DNA of 64,000 bases from CADEFX01 sp963840425 (GTDB taxonomy: Bacteria; Pseudomonadota; Alphaproteobacteria; Rhizobiales; Hyphomicrobiaceae): NCBI GenBank assembly GCA_963840425.1, contig CAWIYZ010000001.1:206901-270900 (forward strand). The letters are read 5' to 3'. The position numbers and the translations under genes were made by a program. Below the pieces are notes generated by a model. That model was not told the DNA's origin, ran no database searches, and worked only from the letters and a program-made list of their open reading frames with translations. How positions within the stretch are numbered: the first letter of the stretch is position 1; the number at the start of each line of letters is the position of its first letter. Of this stretch, positions 27,033-35,941 are shown in pieces.

Positions 27033-27092
27033 GCACTTCGCTAGACGCTCCGTCGCAGGGCTTCGTCGGTCAGACCAGGGGAGCGTGGAGGC

Positions 27093-28022
27093 ATGAGGCG
27101 CATGACGACACCGACCTCGACGCGCAAGCGCACATCGACACACCGCTCGCCCGCGCGGTTTGTTGCCCGCATGCTGCGTGGCGCGCGGCCCGGCCAATTT
27201 CCTGGCTTCATAGCGCCGTGCAATCCCACCCTGACGTCAGTGGTGCCGGCCGGCGAGCGCTGGCTCTACGAGATCAAGCACGATGGCTACCGCGTGCAGG
27301 CACATCTGGTGGAGGGAAAGCCCACTCTGCTGACCAGCAGCGGGCTCAACTGGACCGGCCGCTTCCGATCCCTGGTCGCACCCCTCAAGGAGTTGCCCGC
27401 CAACTCCATCATCATCGACGGCGAGGTGGTGGTGCCGCACAAGAAGGGCATTGTCGACTTGGCCGAGCTGGCGACAGGCCACTTGGCCCGGATGTTCTGA
27501 TATGCCTTCGATCTGCTGGTGCTGGACGGCTTTGATCTGCGCGCCGCGCCCCTGATCGAGCGGCGCAAAGTCCTGGCCGAGTTGCTGCCCGTGAAGCCCG
27601 GAAGCCCCATCGTCTTCAGCGCCCATCTGGAAGGACATGGCCAGACGATCTTCGACCACGCCTGCGCCATGGGCCTGGAGGGTCTGGTGTGCAAGCTGCG
27701 TGACAGTCCCTACCGTTCGGGCCGCTGCCAGACATGGCTGAAGGTCAAATGCGTGCAGCAGGACATCTTCACCATCGTCGGCTTCGTATCGGATGGCAGC
27801 GCGGTTACCGCCCTGCATCTGGCACGACGCGAGGGCAAGTCGCTGGTCTATGTCGGCAAGGTCGGCACCGGCTTCAGCCGCAAGGTCGCGCGCGAGCTGC
27901 ATCAGATTCTCGCTCCGCTCGCCATCGACAAGCCGCCGGTCGCGACGCCGGTGCGCGATGCGAAGACGATGTGGCTGCGACCTCACTATCAAGCCGAGAA
28001 CTCGGTCACCATGCGGCGATGA
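27093..28022 (+). pseudogene. ATP-dependent DNA ligase (LigD ligase-domain type), nonsense codon and lost C-terminal tip
   Basis: The adenylation domain has the active-site lysine in YEIKHDGYRVQAH (motif I), IDGEVVV (motif III), EGLVCKL (motif IV) and WLKVKC (motif V). An OB-fold domain begins at DIFTIVGFV. The frame is continuous except for an in-frame TGA at 27498-27500, between RMF and YAFDLLVLDGFD. The protein then ends abruptly at 28022 without the usual C-terminal LRHxxFKxLRE segment, which survives in the deleted copy at 22718. Such ligases work with Ku in end joining; no ku gene is visible. Confidence 0.8.
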
Positions 28023-28270
28023 CTGCGGATGGAGCCGGAGCAATAGCCACCGCCGTGAAAGTAGATCAGAACACGAGAGGCGTCGCTTCCCGGAGCCATG
28101 GACCACTCGCCCGGTATGCCGTCGATATCAACCGGCTCAAGCTTGATGTCGCCGGCCACCGGCCAGGCCGATCCAACCTCGTCCAAACGCTCGCGTCGCT
28201 CCGACCAACCCTCCGGCCTCGGTTTCGAGGTCAGCAAGGCTCGGACCATCTCCAGTTCGTCGATCGCCAT
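27989..28270 (-). pseudogene. Alpha/beta hydrolase (hormone-sensitive lipase family), 3'-truncated
   Basis: MAIDELEMVRALLTSKPRP, then RERLDEVGSAWPVAGDIKL and VLIYFHGGGYCSGSIRSHRR. HGGGY is the oxyanion-hole motif of HSL-family esterases. The frame stops just after it, and the catalytic Ser, Asp and His regions (about 200 residues) are missing. The break at about 28006 coincides with the end of the ligase remnant on the other strand, so one rearrangement cut both genes. Confidence 0.75.
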
Positions 28271-28325
28271 GACGTCAGCCCATCGGCTCTAAACCTCGAG
28301 AAACGATCAACTGACTGCCGATCGT

Positions 28326-28757
28326 TCAGGGCCCTGTGCGCGTGAACCTAATGAGGACATATCCTGACCCACTCCTTGCCTCGAACGTCGTGGGCCGACC
28401 CTTTTCCAGGTCCGGTGCGTTGTCACAGATTGTGACTGTGTCGCCGTCGAGAACGTAGATGCCCTTCCACACCTTCCCGTTGACGACGCCTTCCTTGAGC
28501 GCGAAGTCAATGGTGGCCGGTGTCGCCCTCGGGTCCATCCTGACGGTTCCCGCATACAGAAGCTTGCCGTCCTTGGACTGGATCCGGAAACGATCGCCGG
28601 CAAGAGACAGGCGATTTCCGACGACCTCGTTGGCGTCCTTGCCATCGCGTTCTGCCCTTGTGGCAGTCCAGGTCCCTTGCAACTCCGTTTGATATGCCAT
28701 GACGGGCTGGGCGTAGGCGAGAACGATCCCGGTCACCGCCAAGGCAAGCCGGCACAT
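28326..28757 (-). CDS. TIGR03067-domain secreted protein
   Basis: 143 residues from 28757. A signal peptide (MCRLALAVTGIVLAYAQPVMA) is followed by the TIGR03067 pattern: LQGTWTATRAERDGKDANEV, GNRLSLAGDRFRIQSKDG, YAGTVRMDPRATPATIDFAL and KGIYVLDGDTVTIC. This domain is a small lipocalin-like beta barrel of unknown function found in exported proteins. The upstream start at 28808 would add residues before the signal. A 13-bp inverted repeat lies 70-117 bases upstream. Confidence 0.75.
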   Translation of the reverse strand: MCRLALAVTGIVLAYAQPVMAYQTELQGTWTATRAERDGKDANEVVGNRLSLAGDRFRIQSKDGKLLYAGTVRMDPRATPATIDFALKEGVVNGKVWKGIYVLDGDTVTICDNAPDLEKGRPTTFEARSGSGYVLIRFTRTGP

Positions 28758-28825
28758 GACCCTTCTCCTGTCGTCGAGCATTTGCGTCCTGTTGCGCGCT
28801 ATACGCACCCAGCAAAGGCAACGTG

Positions 28826-28874
28826 CCCGACAACGTCAGAACTCACGATCAGCACAAACCATGACGTTGTCGGG
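28826..28874. promoter_or_regulatory. 13-bp perfect inverted repeat upstream of the TIGR03067 gene
   Basis: CCCGACAACGTCA (28826-28838) and TGACGTTGTCGGG (28862-28874), 23-base spacer, no U-run on either strand. It may be a paired operator or a small mobile-element relic. It lies between divergent genes (28757 minus, 29112 plus). Confidence 0.4.
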
Positions 28875-29111
28875 AGAAGACCCCGAATACCTCTTCCGAC
28901 GATTCTCACCCCCGTCCGCTAATGCGCTGAATCCCGAAGACGGGAGCCAAATTCCTTCCGTGCCAGCATCGGAGTTGTCAGCCTGCGTGATTGCTTAATT
29001 CGTTCTCCGCTGCGCCGTCGTCGTTCGCACTCGCGAAGTCGGTTTCGGTGTTTTCGTGGCGCCGGAATTTGTCCTAAGCTTTGCCACTGCTCTCGGAGGC
29101 GAGGAAACGAA

Positions 29112-29936
29112 ATGGGCTACCAGAAAATCGAAGTTCGCAAGCTCACCCCCAACATAGGTGCCGAGATCCGCGAGGTCGACCTGTCCAAAACGCTGGGCAA
29201 TCTGGAGTACGAGGAGATCCACCAGGCGTTGACGGAGAACCTTGTGATCTTCTTCCGTGATCAAACGATCTCCGTGGACCAGCAGAAGGACTTCGGCCGC
29301 CGGTTCGGCAAGCTGCATATCCACCCGGCCGCGCCCAAGGGGCTGGAGCAGCACCCCGAGATCCTTGTCATCAAGGCGGATGAGAACTCCAAGCGCGTAG
29401 CCGGGGAGGAATGGCACTCGGACGTGTCGTGCGATCCCGAGCCGCCGATGGGCTCGATCCTTTACTTGACCACAGTGCCGCCAGACGGTGGTGGCGACAC
29501 TATGTTCGCCAATATGTACCGCGCCTACGAGACACTCTCCGAGCCGGTACGAAAGATGCTCGAGGGATTGACGGCAATTCACGACGGCGAACACGTCTAC
29601 CGCGGCCGGTACGAAATGAACGACGAGGGCAAGGTGTTCCCGCGGTCGGAGCATCCGGTGATCCGTACGCACCCGGTGACCGGCAAGAAGCTACTCTTTG
29701 TCAATCGCGGCTTCACGACTCGCATCGTGCAGCTGAAGCGGGACGAGAGCGCCGCCGTACTTGAGATGCTCTACCGGCACATCGAGACACCGGAGCTGCA
29801 TTGCCGCTTCAAGTGGCAGCCAAACTCGATCGCGTTCTGGGACAATCGCTGTGTCCAGCACCACGCCTTGTGGGACTATTATCCGGCTAAGCGCTATGGA
29901 CATCGCGTGACAATTTGCGGAGACAAGCCCTTCTAA
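29112..29936 (+). CDS. TauD/TfdA family 2-oxoglutarate- and Fe(II)-dependent dioxygenase
   Basis: 274 residues. The iron facial triad is present: H102 and D104 in EEWHSDVS and the distal His of QHHALWDY (H250). R265 in RYGHRVTI binds the 2-oxoglutarate carboxylate. The family hydroxylates sulfonates, herbicide ethers, carnitine-type or other carboxylate substrates. FFRDQTISVDQQKDFGRRFG and GGGDTMFANMYRAYETL are typical family segments. GGAGGCGAGG lies upstream of the start. It is convergent with a cupin protein; no sulfonate transporter is adjacent, so the substrate is open. Confidence 0.92.
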   Translation: MGYQKIEVRKLTPNIGAEIREVDLSKTLGNLEYEEIHQALTENLVIFFRDQTISVDQQKDFGRRFGKLHIHPAAPKGLEQHPEILVIKADENSKRVAGEEWHSDVSCDPEPPMGSILYLTTVPPDGGGDTMFANMYRAYETLSEPVRKMLEGLTAIHDGEHVYRGRYEMNDEGKVFPRSEHPVIRTHPVTGKKLLFVNRGFTTRIVQLKRDESAAVLEMLYRHIETPELHCRFKWQPNSIAFWDNRCVQHHALWDYYPAKRYGHRVTICGDKPF

Positions 29937-30093
29937 GCGCGGTCCGCGCCGCAGTAGTGTCGACCCGCATTGTTTGGCGAGCGTTTCAGGCCCATTGGGC
30001 GGGTATGACATGAGCTGGGGATCTGCGAACAGGCCGTTGATCAGGCGCTTGATCATCCACCAGCAGTACCACGGCGCGGCTGGGGAGAAGCGT

Positions 30094-30639
30094 TCAGCTG
30101 GCGAACAGCGCCTTGACCTTCGACATGTCGTAGGGGTGCTCGGTTAGGCGCTCCGCATCCCACTCGCTGCGTTCGGCCTCGAAGAAATCACCACCATAAA
30201 TATGGATGGCACCGGTCAACTTCTGAATCGGATTGGTGACCGAGTGAATGATGTCCTTGCCGAGCGGTGTCACGTCTCCAGTCGAGAGCGCCTTGGCGCC
30301 AGCTGCTTCAATGCGGCTTTCCGGATCGTCCTTGAGCCGACGCCAGAAAATGTTGTCCTCGCGCCCACCGTAAATCCCGATGACCGCCCACATGGAATGG
30401 TTATGGGGCATGACCGCCATGCCCGGTTTCCAGATCACGTTGACGATCGTGAGGTTCTTCGAACAGTAAATCGGAACGAGGCCACTGCTTTTCGGCTCAC
30501 CGACCGTGGCAAGGATGGAAGCTGGGTCCGAGAAAGCCCGCCGCGTGATCTCGTGCACCGTCAAATGCGTCGGGTCGGCCTCAACGGCCGAACGGCAATC
30601 GGCAACGAAGTTTTCCAGATTGAACATGCTCTTCTCCAA
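30094..30639 (-). CDS. Cupin protein, cysteine/3-mercaptopropionate dioxygenase-like
   Basis: 181 residues, a single double-stranded beta-helix. Metal ligands are likely H79 and H81 in MPHNHSMWAVIGIYGGRE and a third His in GKDIIHSVTNP. The overall pattern fits the predicted metal-dependent enzymes related to thiol dioxygenases. ATG at 30639 or 30627. It is convergent with the TauD gene. A GNRA-like hairpin (arms CCTGCGGCT at 30727-30735 and AGCCGCAGG at 30740-30748) lies in the upstream region. Confidence 0.8.
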   Translation of the reverse strand: MEKSMFNLENFVADCRSAVEADPTHLTVHEITRRAFSDPASILATVGEPKSSGLVPIYCSKNLTIVNVIWKPGMAVMPHNHSMWAVIGIYGGREDNIFWRRLKDDPESRIEAAGAKALSTGDVTPLGKDIIHSVTNPIQKLTGAIHIYGGDFFEAERSEWDAERLTEHPYDMSKVKALFAS

Positions 30640-30878
30640 TCAAGATCTTTGTAAGAAAGAGCCGTCGCGGCGGTGCGGGTGCGGAGAAATCACCAGCACC
30701 GCCTGCGGACGATAGTACCCTAATTCCCTGCGGCTCGAAAGCCGCAGGCCGCAAGCTGTGGGCCCCGCCACGACGCTGTTGCTGACTAGTTGAACCTTAG
30801 TCCCACCTAATGCGACAACTGCTTACGGATCCTGCTATCCTTGAGCCGAAGGCAGCCCACTCAAAAGGGAAGGAGCAC

Positions 30879-31166
30879 ATGCGGACATTCGCCCTTGCCA
30901 TTGGGCTGATCGGCATTCTGGGCTTTCCAAATTTGGTTGCCGCGGAGAAGCGGCCCTCGAGTGCGCACGTCGCCGTTTCCCTGGGTGATGGAACGACGGT
31001 CGAGAGCAAGAACTCGCCGAAGAAGGCCCTGAAGGCGAAGCCCGGCGGTACTCGAGCGCACAATCCGACCGGCGAAGACTTTCGTGGTCTTTACCAAATC
31101 AACATCGCCCCCAAAGCAAACTCGGCAAAGAGTGGGAAGCGTACCCCGGCGCAGAAATCGAACTGA
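30879..31166 (+). CDS. Secreted lysine-rich hypothetical protein (95 aa)
   Basis: Start at 30879 with AAGGAG eight bases upstream. A signal peptide (MRTFALAIGLIGILGFPNL, cleavage after VAA) is followed by a basic, low-complexity mature chain: KNSPKKALKAKPGGTRAHNP, ... NIAPKANSAKSGKRTPAQKSN. Probably periplasmic; no family known. Confidence 0.6.
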   Translation: MRTFALAIGLIGILGFPNLVAAEKRPSSAHVAVSLGDGTTVESKNSPKKALKAKPGGTRAHNPTGEDFRGLYQINIAPKANSAKSGKRTPAQKSN

Positions 31167-31323
31167 CCCGTACGTATTCCCATGGGACCGCCGCTGTACG
31201 AGCGTGGCACCACCGCGTTGCGCAGTCTACCGAACTCCTGCGCGGCGACGCACCTATCCAACCGGACGTGCGCGCCCGTTGCACAGGCCAGCATCAGCAA
31301 ACCCAGAACGCGCTTGGCAAGCG

Positions 31324-31479
31324 TCATTCCGCTTGGCTTCCGTAATGCAGTTGGCGCTCGTCTTTCACCATGCCGCGAGCCTCCTCCTCAAACTCGGTCA
31401 ACAGCAGTGAAAGGAAGATGCCAAGCCCCACCGGGCCAATCACCATCACGGCGAGCATTGCTACCTCGATGATATGCAT
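31324..31479 (-). CDS. Single-span membrane protein (51 aa)
   Basis: MHIIEVAMLAVMVIGPVGLG, then IFLSLLLTEFEEEARGMVKD: one transmembrane helix (about residues 4-27) and an acidic cytoplasmic tail ending QLHYGSQAE. Divergent from the helicase remnant, with a 22-bp palindrome between them. The function is unknown. Confidence 0.55.
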   Translation of the reverse strand: MHIIEVAMLAVMVIGPVGLGIFLSLLLTEFEEEARGMVKDERQLHYGSQAE

Positions 31480-31536
31480 GGCCGGGCTCCTCGGTGCAGG
31501 TTGACAGCTTGAAGGTGACCACCGGTCGGACGCCGT

Positions 31537-31558
31537 GGCTGTTACCCAGGTAACAGCC
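31537..31558. promoter_or_regulatory. 22-bp near-perfect palindrome, possible operator
   Basis: Arms GGCTGTTACC (31537-31546) and GGTAACAGCC (31549-31558) with a two-base centre. The site lies 58 bases upstream of the minus-strand membrane protein start and just before the helicase remnant. The tight centre is more like a dimer-binding site than a terminator, and no U-run follows. Confidence 0.45.
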
Positions 31559-31584
31559 CTTCGGGCTAAGCCCCCTACAAGCTC

Positions 31585-33262
31585 TTGGCTCGCAGTCGGC
31601 CGGAGGTTTTGGCCATGCTCGGCTTGTCCGACAAGAAGCGGCGCTTTCCCAAGAAAGGCACGTGCTTGGCCATCTACTCGCGCGCCGTCAATGCCGGCGA
31701 GCCGCTCGAGGCCGTGCTGCTCAAGCAGTATCCCTGGTGTGCCGAGTGGAAGGAGGAGCTGCGCGCGTTGTTCGAGGCCTATGTCGAGGCCAAGCAGAAA
31801 CAGCAGGTGTTGGATTACGACGATCTGTTGCTCTACTGGCGCGAGCTGATGCAGGTGCCGGAGCTGGCGGTCGAAGTGCGCGCCCAGTTCGACCATGTGC
31901 TGGTCGATGAGTACCAGGACACCAACGCCTTGCAGGCGGCCATTCTGCTCGGTCTCAAGCCGGATGGCCGGCGGCCTGACCGTGGTCGGCGACGACGCCC
32001 AGGCCATCTACGGCTTCCGTGCCGCCAACGTGCGCAACATCCTCGACTTCCCGACGCAGTTCACGCCGCCCGCCACCGTCGTCACCCTGGAGCAGAACTA
32101 CCGCTCGACTGAGCCCATCCTGGCCGCCTCCAACGCCGTCATCGGGCTGGCGCGTGAGCGTTTCACCAAGAACCTGCGCTCGTCGCGCCTATCCGACACC
32201 AAGCCGTCGCTGGTGACGGTCGCCGATGATGCGGGCCAAGTCGGCTGCGTGGTCGAGACCATCCTGCGCAACCGCGAGGACGGCATGGCCCTCAAGCAGC
32301 AGGCGGTGCTGTTCCGCACCTCGTCTCACAGCGCCATGCTGGAGGTCGAGCTCGCCCGCCGCAATATCCCATTCGTCAAGTTCGGCGGTCTGAAGTTCGT
32401 CGAGGCCGCCCACGTCAAGGACATGCTGGCGGTGCTGCGCTGGGCCGAGAATCCGAGCGACCGGGTCACCGGCTTTCGCGTCTTGCAGATGCTGGAAGGG
32501 ATCGGCCCGGCCACGGCTGGCCGAGTGCTCGATCACATTGCCGTCCATGCGGATGGCAACGCGCTTGCCACCTTCCGGCCGCCGACCCAGGCCGTCACGG
32601 CGTGGCAGACGCTGGTGGCCTTGATGGCAACGCTGCGCGACAAGTCGATTGCATGGCCGGCAGACTTCGAGCTGGTGCGGCAGTGGTATCAGCCGCATCT
32701 GGAGCAGCGCTACGATGATGCCGTGTTGCGTGCTGCCGATCTGGAGCAGCTGCAGCGCATCGCCTCGACCGCCCCCTCTCGCACCCAGTTCCTGACCGAC
32801 CTGACGCTCGATCCGCCCAGCGCCACCTCGGATGAGGCCGGAGCGCCGCTGCTCGACGAGGATTATCTGATCCTGTCCACCATCCACTCGGCCAAGGGCC
32901 AGGAGTGGAAGGCGGTGTTCGTGCTCAACGTGGTGGACGGCTGCATTCCCAGCGACATGGCCACGGGCAAGACCGAAGAGATCGAGGAGGAGCGGCGGCT
33001 CCTGTATGTGGCCATGACGCGGGCCAAGGATCAGCTGGCCCTGATCGTGCCGCACCGTTTCTACACGCACGGCCAGTCGCGCACGGGCGACCAGCACCTC
33101 TATGCCTCGCGCAGCCGCTTCGTTCCGGCCAGCGTTGCCGGGCAGTTCGAGACGTGCGCATGGCCACCGGCTGCACGCGTGACACCTTCAGCTCCGGTTC
33201 GCCGGACGGTGTCGATCGATCTGGCCGCAAGGATGCGTGGGCGTTGGCGCACGGGGACCTAG
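31585..33262 (+). pseudogene. UvrD/Rep-type superfamily 1 helicase, 5'-truncated and frameshifted
   Basis: Motif II is in VLVDEYQDTNALQAA, motif III in VVGDDAQAIYGFRAA, motif IV in LEQNYRST, motif V in LSTIHSAKGQEWKAVFV and motif VI in RRLLYVAMTRAKDQLAL. The N-terminal portion with Q motif, Walker A and motif Ia (about 140 residues) is absent. The similarity starts at about KKRRFPKKGTCLAIYSR. One frameshift near 31970 joins LKPDG to GGLTVVGDD. Without Walker A it cannot hydrolyse ATP. Confidence 0.85.
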
Positions 33263-33620
33263 GTGTGCGTGCGCAAACTGTGGCAACGGCTGCTTACACC
33301 GGCGCAACTCGTAGATGTGGGCGCGAGTCCACTCGCTTGGGCGAGGAAATCCTTGGCCCGCTCATGGCAGTTGCGTCTCACTCTTTACTTTTCGCCCGTT
33401 GGTCGCCCTCGCGCGCAGCCTCAAATCTCTAGCGATTACAATCGCCGACAATAGCCACTCGCTACATCATGCTCACTTTGTGAAGAGTACAACTGGGCGT
33501 GCAACGTGAGCGATAGGGCGTCCGCTACATGAGACTCCAGCAGCAGCGATCGAGCGGAACTTTTGGTGCTTAGCGTCAGCTTGTATGGGCGCCGGACAGG
33601 CAAATCCGTTCTTTCCGCGT
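33263..33620. other. Stretch without a supported gene
   Basis: No frame with convincing composition; separates the helicase remnant from the end of the amino-acid transporter operon. Confidence 0.4.
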
Positions 33621-34385
33621 CTAAAGTATCTTGGCCAGGAACTCCTTGAGGCGCGGCTCCTTCGGGTTGCTCAGCAGCTCGCCTGGCGGACCTGATTCCA
33701 CGATGCGGCCGTGGTCCATGAAGATGATGCGATGGGCCACCTCGCGGGCGAAGTTCATCTCGTGCGTGACGATGCCGAGCGTCATGCCATCGGCCGAGAG
33801 CTTGCGGATAACGTCGAGCACTTCCTTGATCATTTCGGGATCAAGCGCAGAGGTGGGCTCGTCGAACAAAAGTACGTCGGGCGACATCGCTAGCGCCCGC
33901 ACAATGGCGACACGCTGCTGCTGGCCGCCTGAAAGCTCGGCTGGGTAGGCAGTGGCATAGCCGTCGAGGCCGACACGACGCAGCAGCCGATGAGCAGTAG
34001 CCTCAGCTTCTGCTAGGGTCGCGCGGCCGGTGTGGACAGGGGCAAGCGTGATGTTGCGCAACACCGTCAGGTGGGGAAACAGCGTGTAGTCCTGAAACAC
34101 CATACCGATGCGCTGGCGGGCCTTGACCCACTGGGGGCGTGCATTGAGCGGGATTTCGTGGCCTTCGAAGCGGATCGTGCCTTGGTCGATCTCCTCGAGG
34201 CCGTTAAGGCACCGGATGAGAGTCGACTTGCCGGACCCAGACGGGCCGATGACGACCACGATCTCGCCGGCCCGGATATCCAAGTCGACGTGATCGAGCG
34301 CGATGACCGATCTGTATCGCTTGACCAGCCCTCTGACTGAGATCAAAGCGTCTTCCAGTGCAGGACCGCCGGCCGCCGTGATCAC
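33621..34385 (-). CDS. Polar amino acid ABC transporter ATP-binding protein
   Basis: 254 residues of the GlnQ/ArtP/HisP class. Walker A is GPSGSGKST (47-55), the signature is LSGGQQQRVAIVRALAMS, and Walker B is VLLFDEPTSALD with the conserved His in IVTHEM. It energises uptake of an amino-acid-like solute through the two permeases at 35942 and 36674. It is the last gene of the minus-strand operon, and its start overlaps the stop of the lyase gene by four bases, indicating translational coupling. Confidence 0.93.
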   Translation of the reverse strand: MITAAGGPALEDALISVRGLVKRYRSVIALDHVDLDIRAGEIVVVIGPSGSGKSTLIRCLNGLEEIDQGTIRFEGHEIPLNARPQWVKARQRIGMVFQDYTLFPHLTVLRNITLAPVHTGRATLAEAEATAHRLLRRVGLDGYATAYPAELSGGQQQRVAIVRALAMSPDVLLFDEPTSALDPEMIKEVLDVIRKLSADGMTLGIVTHEMNFAREVAHRIIFMDHGRIVESGPPGELLSNPKEPRLKEFLAKIL

Positions 34386-35899
34386 CCCGCCGTCTCCGCT
34401 CCGGCCAGGGCAGCAACGGCGGCCTCGAGTTCGCGCTTGGCCGAGGCCAGACGCTCCTTGCGCTCGGCTTGCTGCCGTCGGTCGTGCGCGAGTTGGCGCT
34501 CCAGCGCTGCCGCCATGGTTTCGATGTCAGCGCGAGCGGGGCCGCCAGTACCTTGACGCCGCTCGGCGGCGAGTTCGGGCGCCAGCGCCTCCAACAACAA
34601 CGACGGCGCAATCTCGATCCTGCTCCCGGTCAGCTCACGAGCAACCTCGCTGACGAGATCGGCGGTGATTCCGCTCGCGGTCAGACCGCGGCTGACCGCA
34701 GCGCGCACCACGCCACCCGCAACGTGGTGCGCCTCGCGGAACGGTAGACCTGCCCGCAACACAAGCGCATCCGCAAGATCGGTCGCGGTCGAGAAGTTGG
34801 TTTCGACCAAAGCGCGCATGCGGTCCGGCTTCGGCGCCGCGCTGGCGATCACAACGTCGAGCACCTGCAGCGTATCGATGGTGTCGTCCAGCGCGTCCCA
34901 GGCCCAGCGGAAGGCCTCGCTATTGCCGTCGACCGTGTTGGTGAAGTGCGTGCCCTTGACGCCAGCGACTGCGGTGGCCAACGCGCCCAGAAGCTGGGCC
35001 GAGCTTGCTTTCAAATCCTCGAGCACGACCATGTTCTTCTTCTGTGGCATCATGCTGGACGTGCCGGCGACGCGATCGGGCAGGTCGAGCGTTTGGAACT
35101 CGTAGCTCGTCATGACGAAGAAGTCCTGGGCAAGCCGGCCCCACGTGGTGGTCAACAGCGTGACAGCGGATAAGAGCTCCATCAGGTAGTCGCGCGAGGC
35201 GACGGCATCGAGCGTGTGGGCGACCAAGCCATCGAAGCCGAGTAGGCGGGCTGTCTGCGCACGGTCGATGGGATAGGGCGTTCCGGCAATGGCACCGGCA
35301 CCGAGCGGGCTCATGTTGATGCGCGTATAGCATTGAGAGATGCGGGTATGATCGCGCTCGAACGCGTGGAGAAGGCCCATCAGATACCAACCGAAGGTGA
35401 TCGGCTGCGCCGGCTGCAAGTGCGTGTAGCCCGGCATCACCACATCGGCAAACGCCCGCGCTCGCTCGAACATGGTCGTGCGCACGCCAAGAACGCCGTC
35501 GAGTATGTCCAGCACGGCTGCTCGCGCGCGCATGCGGTTTTGGGTGGCCTTGAGATCGTTGCGGCTGCGGCCGGTGTGCATGCGCCCACCGTTCTCGGAG
35601 CCGGTCATCTCGATAATCCGCGCCTCGTAATTGAAGAACACGTCCTCGCGCGCGCCGTCCGCAGGTACACCAGCCGATCCTTCAGCCTCGAGCGCTAGTA
35701 TGGCGCGCACCACCGTACTGGCGACCTTGCTCGACAGGATGGCGCGGTCGTGCAGCATCACGACGTGCGCCTTGTTGACGTCCGAGAGATCGCTGATGCC
35801 GCTTGCCAGCTCGCGGCGGATCTGCGGCAGGAACAGGTGCTTTTGCAGCCGCGGGTCGATGCTCTCGGAGAGAAAAGCGCTGACTTTGGATGAGGACAT
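34382..35899 (-). CDS. Argininosuccinate lyase-superfamily C-N lyase in a transporter operon
   Basis: 505 residues of the fumarase/aspartase/argininosuccinate lyase superfamily. It has HTGRSRNDLKAT, the segment MPGYTHLQPAQPITFG (the family's catalytic TxxxxQ region), and the flexible signature loop GTSSMMPQKKN with the catalytic Ser. These enzymes release fumarate from aspartyl-linked compounds. Being inside an amino-acid ABC operon, and longer than typical ArgH (about 460), it is more likely to cleave an imported N-substituted aspartate than to serve arginine synthesis. EDDS lyase of chelator-degrading bacteria belongs to this superfamily. The charged C-terminal tail (about 455-505) is extra and helical. 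Confidence 0.85.
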   Translation of the reverse strand: MSSSKVSAFLSESIDPRLQKHLFLPQIRRELASGISDLSDVNKAHVVMLHDRAILSSKVASTVVRAILALEAEGSAGVPADGAREDVFFNYEARIIEMTGSENGGRMHTGRSRNDLKATQNRMRARAAVLDILDGVLGVRTTMFERARAFADVVMPGYTHLQPAQPITFGWYLMGLLHAFERDHTRISQCYTRINMSPLGAGAIAGTPYPIDRAQTARLLGFDGLVAHTLDAVASRDYLMELLSAVTLLTTTWGRLAQDFFVMTSYEFQTLDLPDRVAGTSSMMPQKKNMVVLEDLKASSAQLLGALATAVAGVKGTHFTNTVDGNSEAFRWAWDALDDTIDTLQVLDVVIASAAPKPDRMRALVETNFSTATDLADALVLRAGLPFREAHHVAGGVVRAAVSRGLTASGITADLVSEVARELTGSRIEIAPSLLLEALAPELAAERRQGTGGPARADIETMAAALERQLAHDRRQQAERKERLASAKRELEAAVAALAGAETAG

Positions 35900-35941
35900 G
35901 GGGCTACCGGTTACGTGGCGAACAGTTAGGGGCCGACGACT

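Noticed and set aside
27041..27229. Minus-strand frame mirrored in the two ligase loci
   Set aside because: It appears in both loci only because it is antisense to the duplicated ligase start.
30727..30748. Hairpin with arms CCTGCGGCT/AGCCGCAGG as a terminator
   Set aside because: No U-run on either strand; noted only as a structure upstream of the cupin gene.
31091..31327. Minus-strand frame with a signal-like start (MTLAKRVLGLLMLACATG)
   Set aside because: It overlaps the better supported 95-aa secreted protein, and the sequence after the start is not protein-like.
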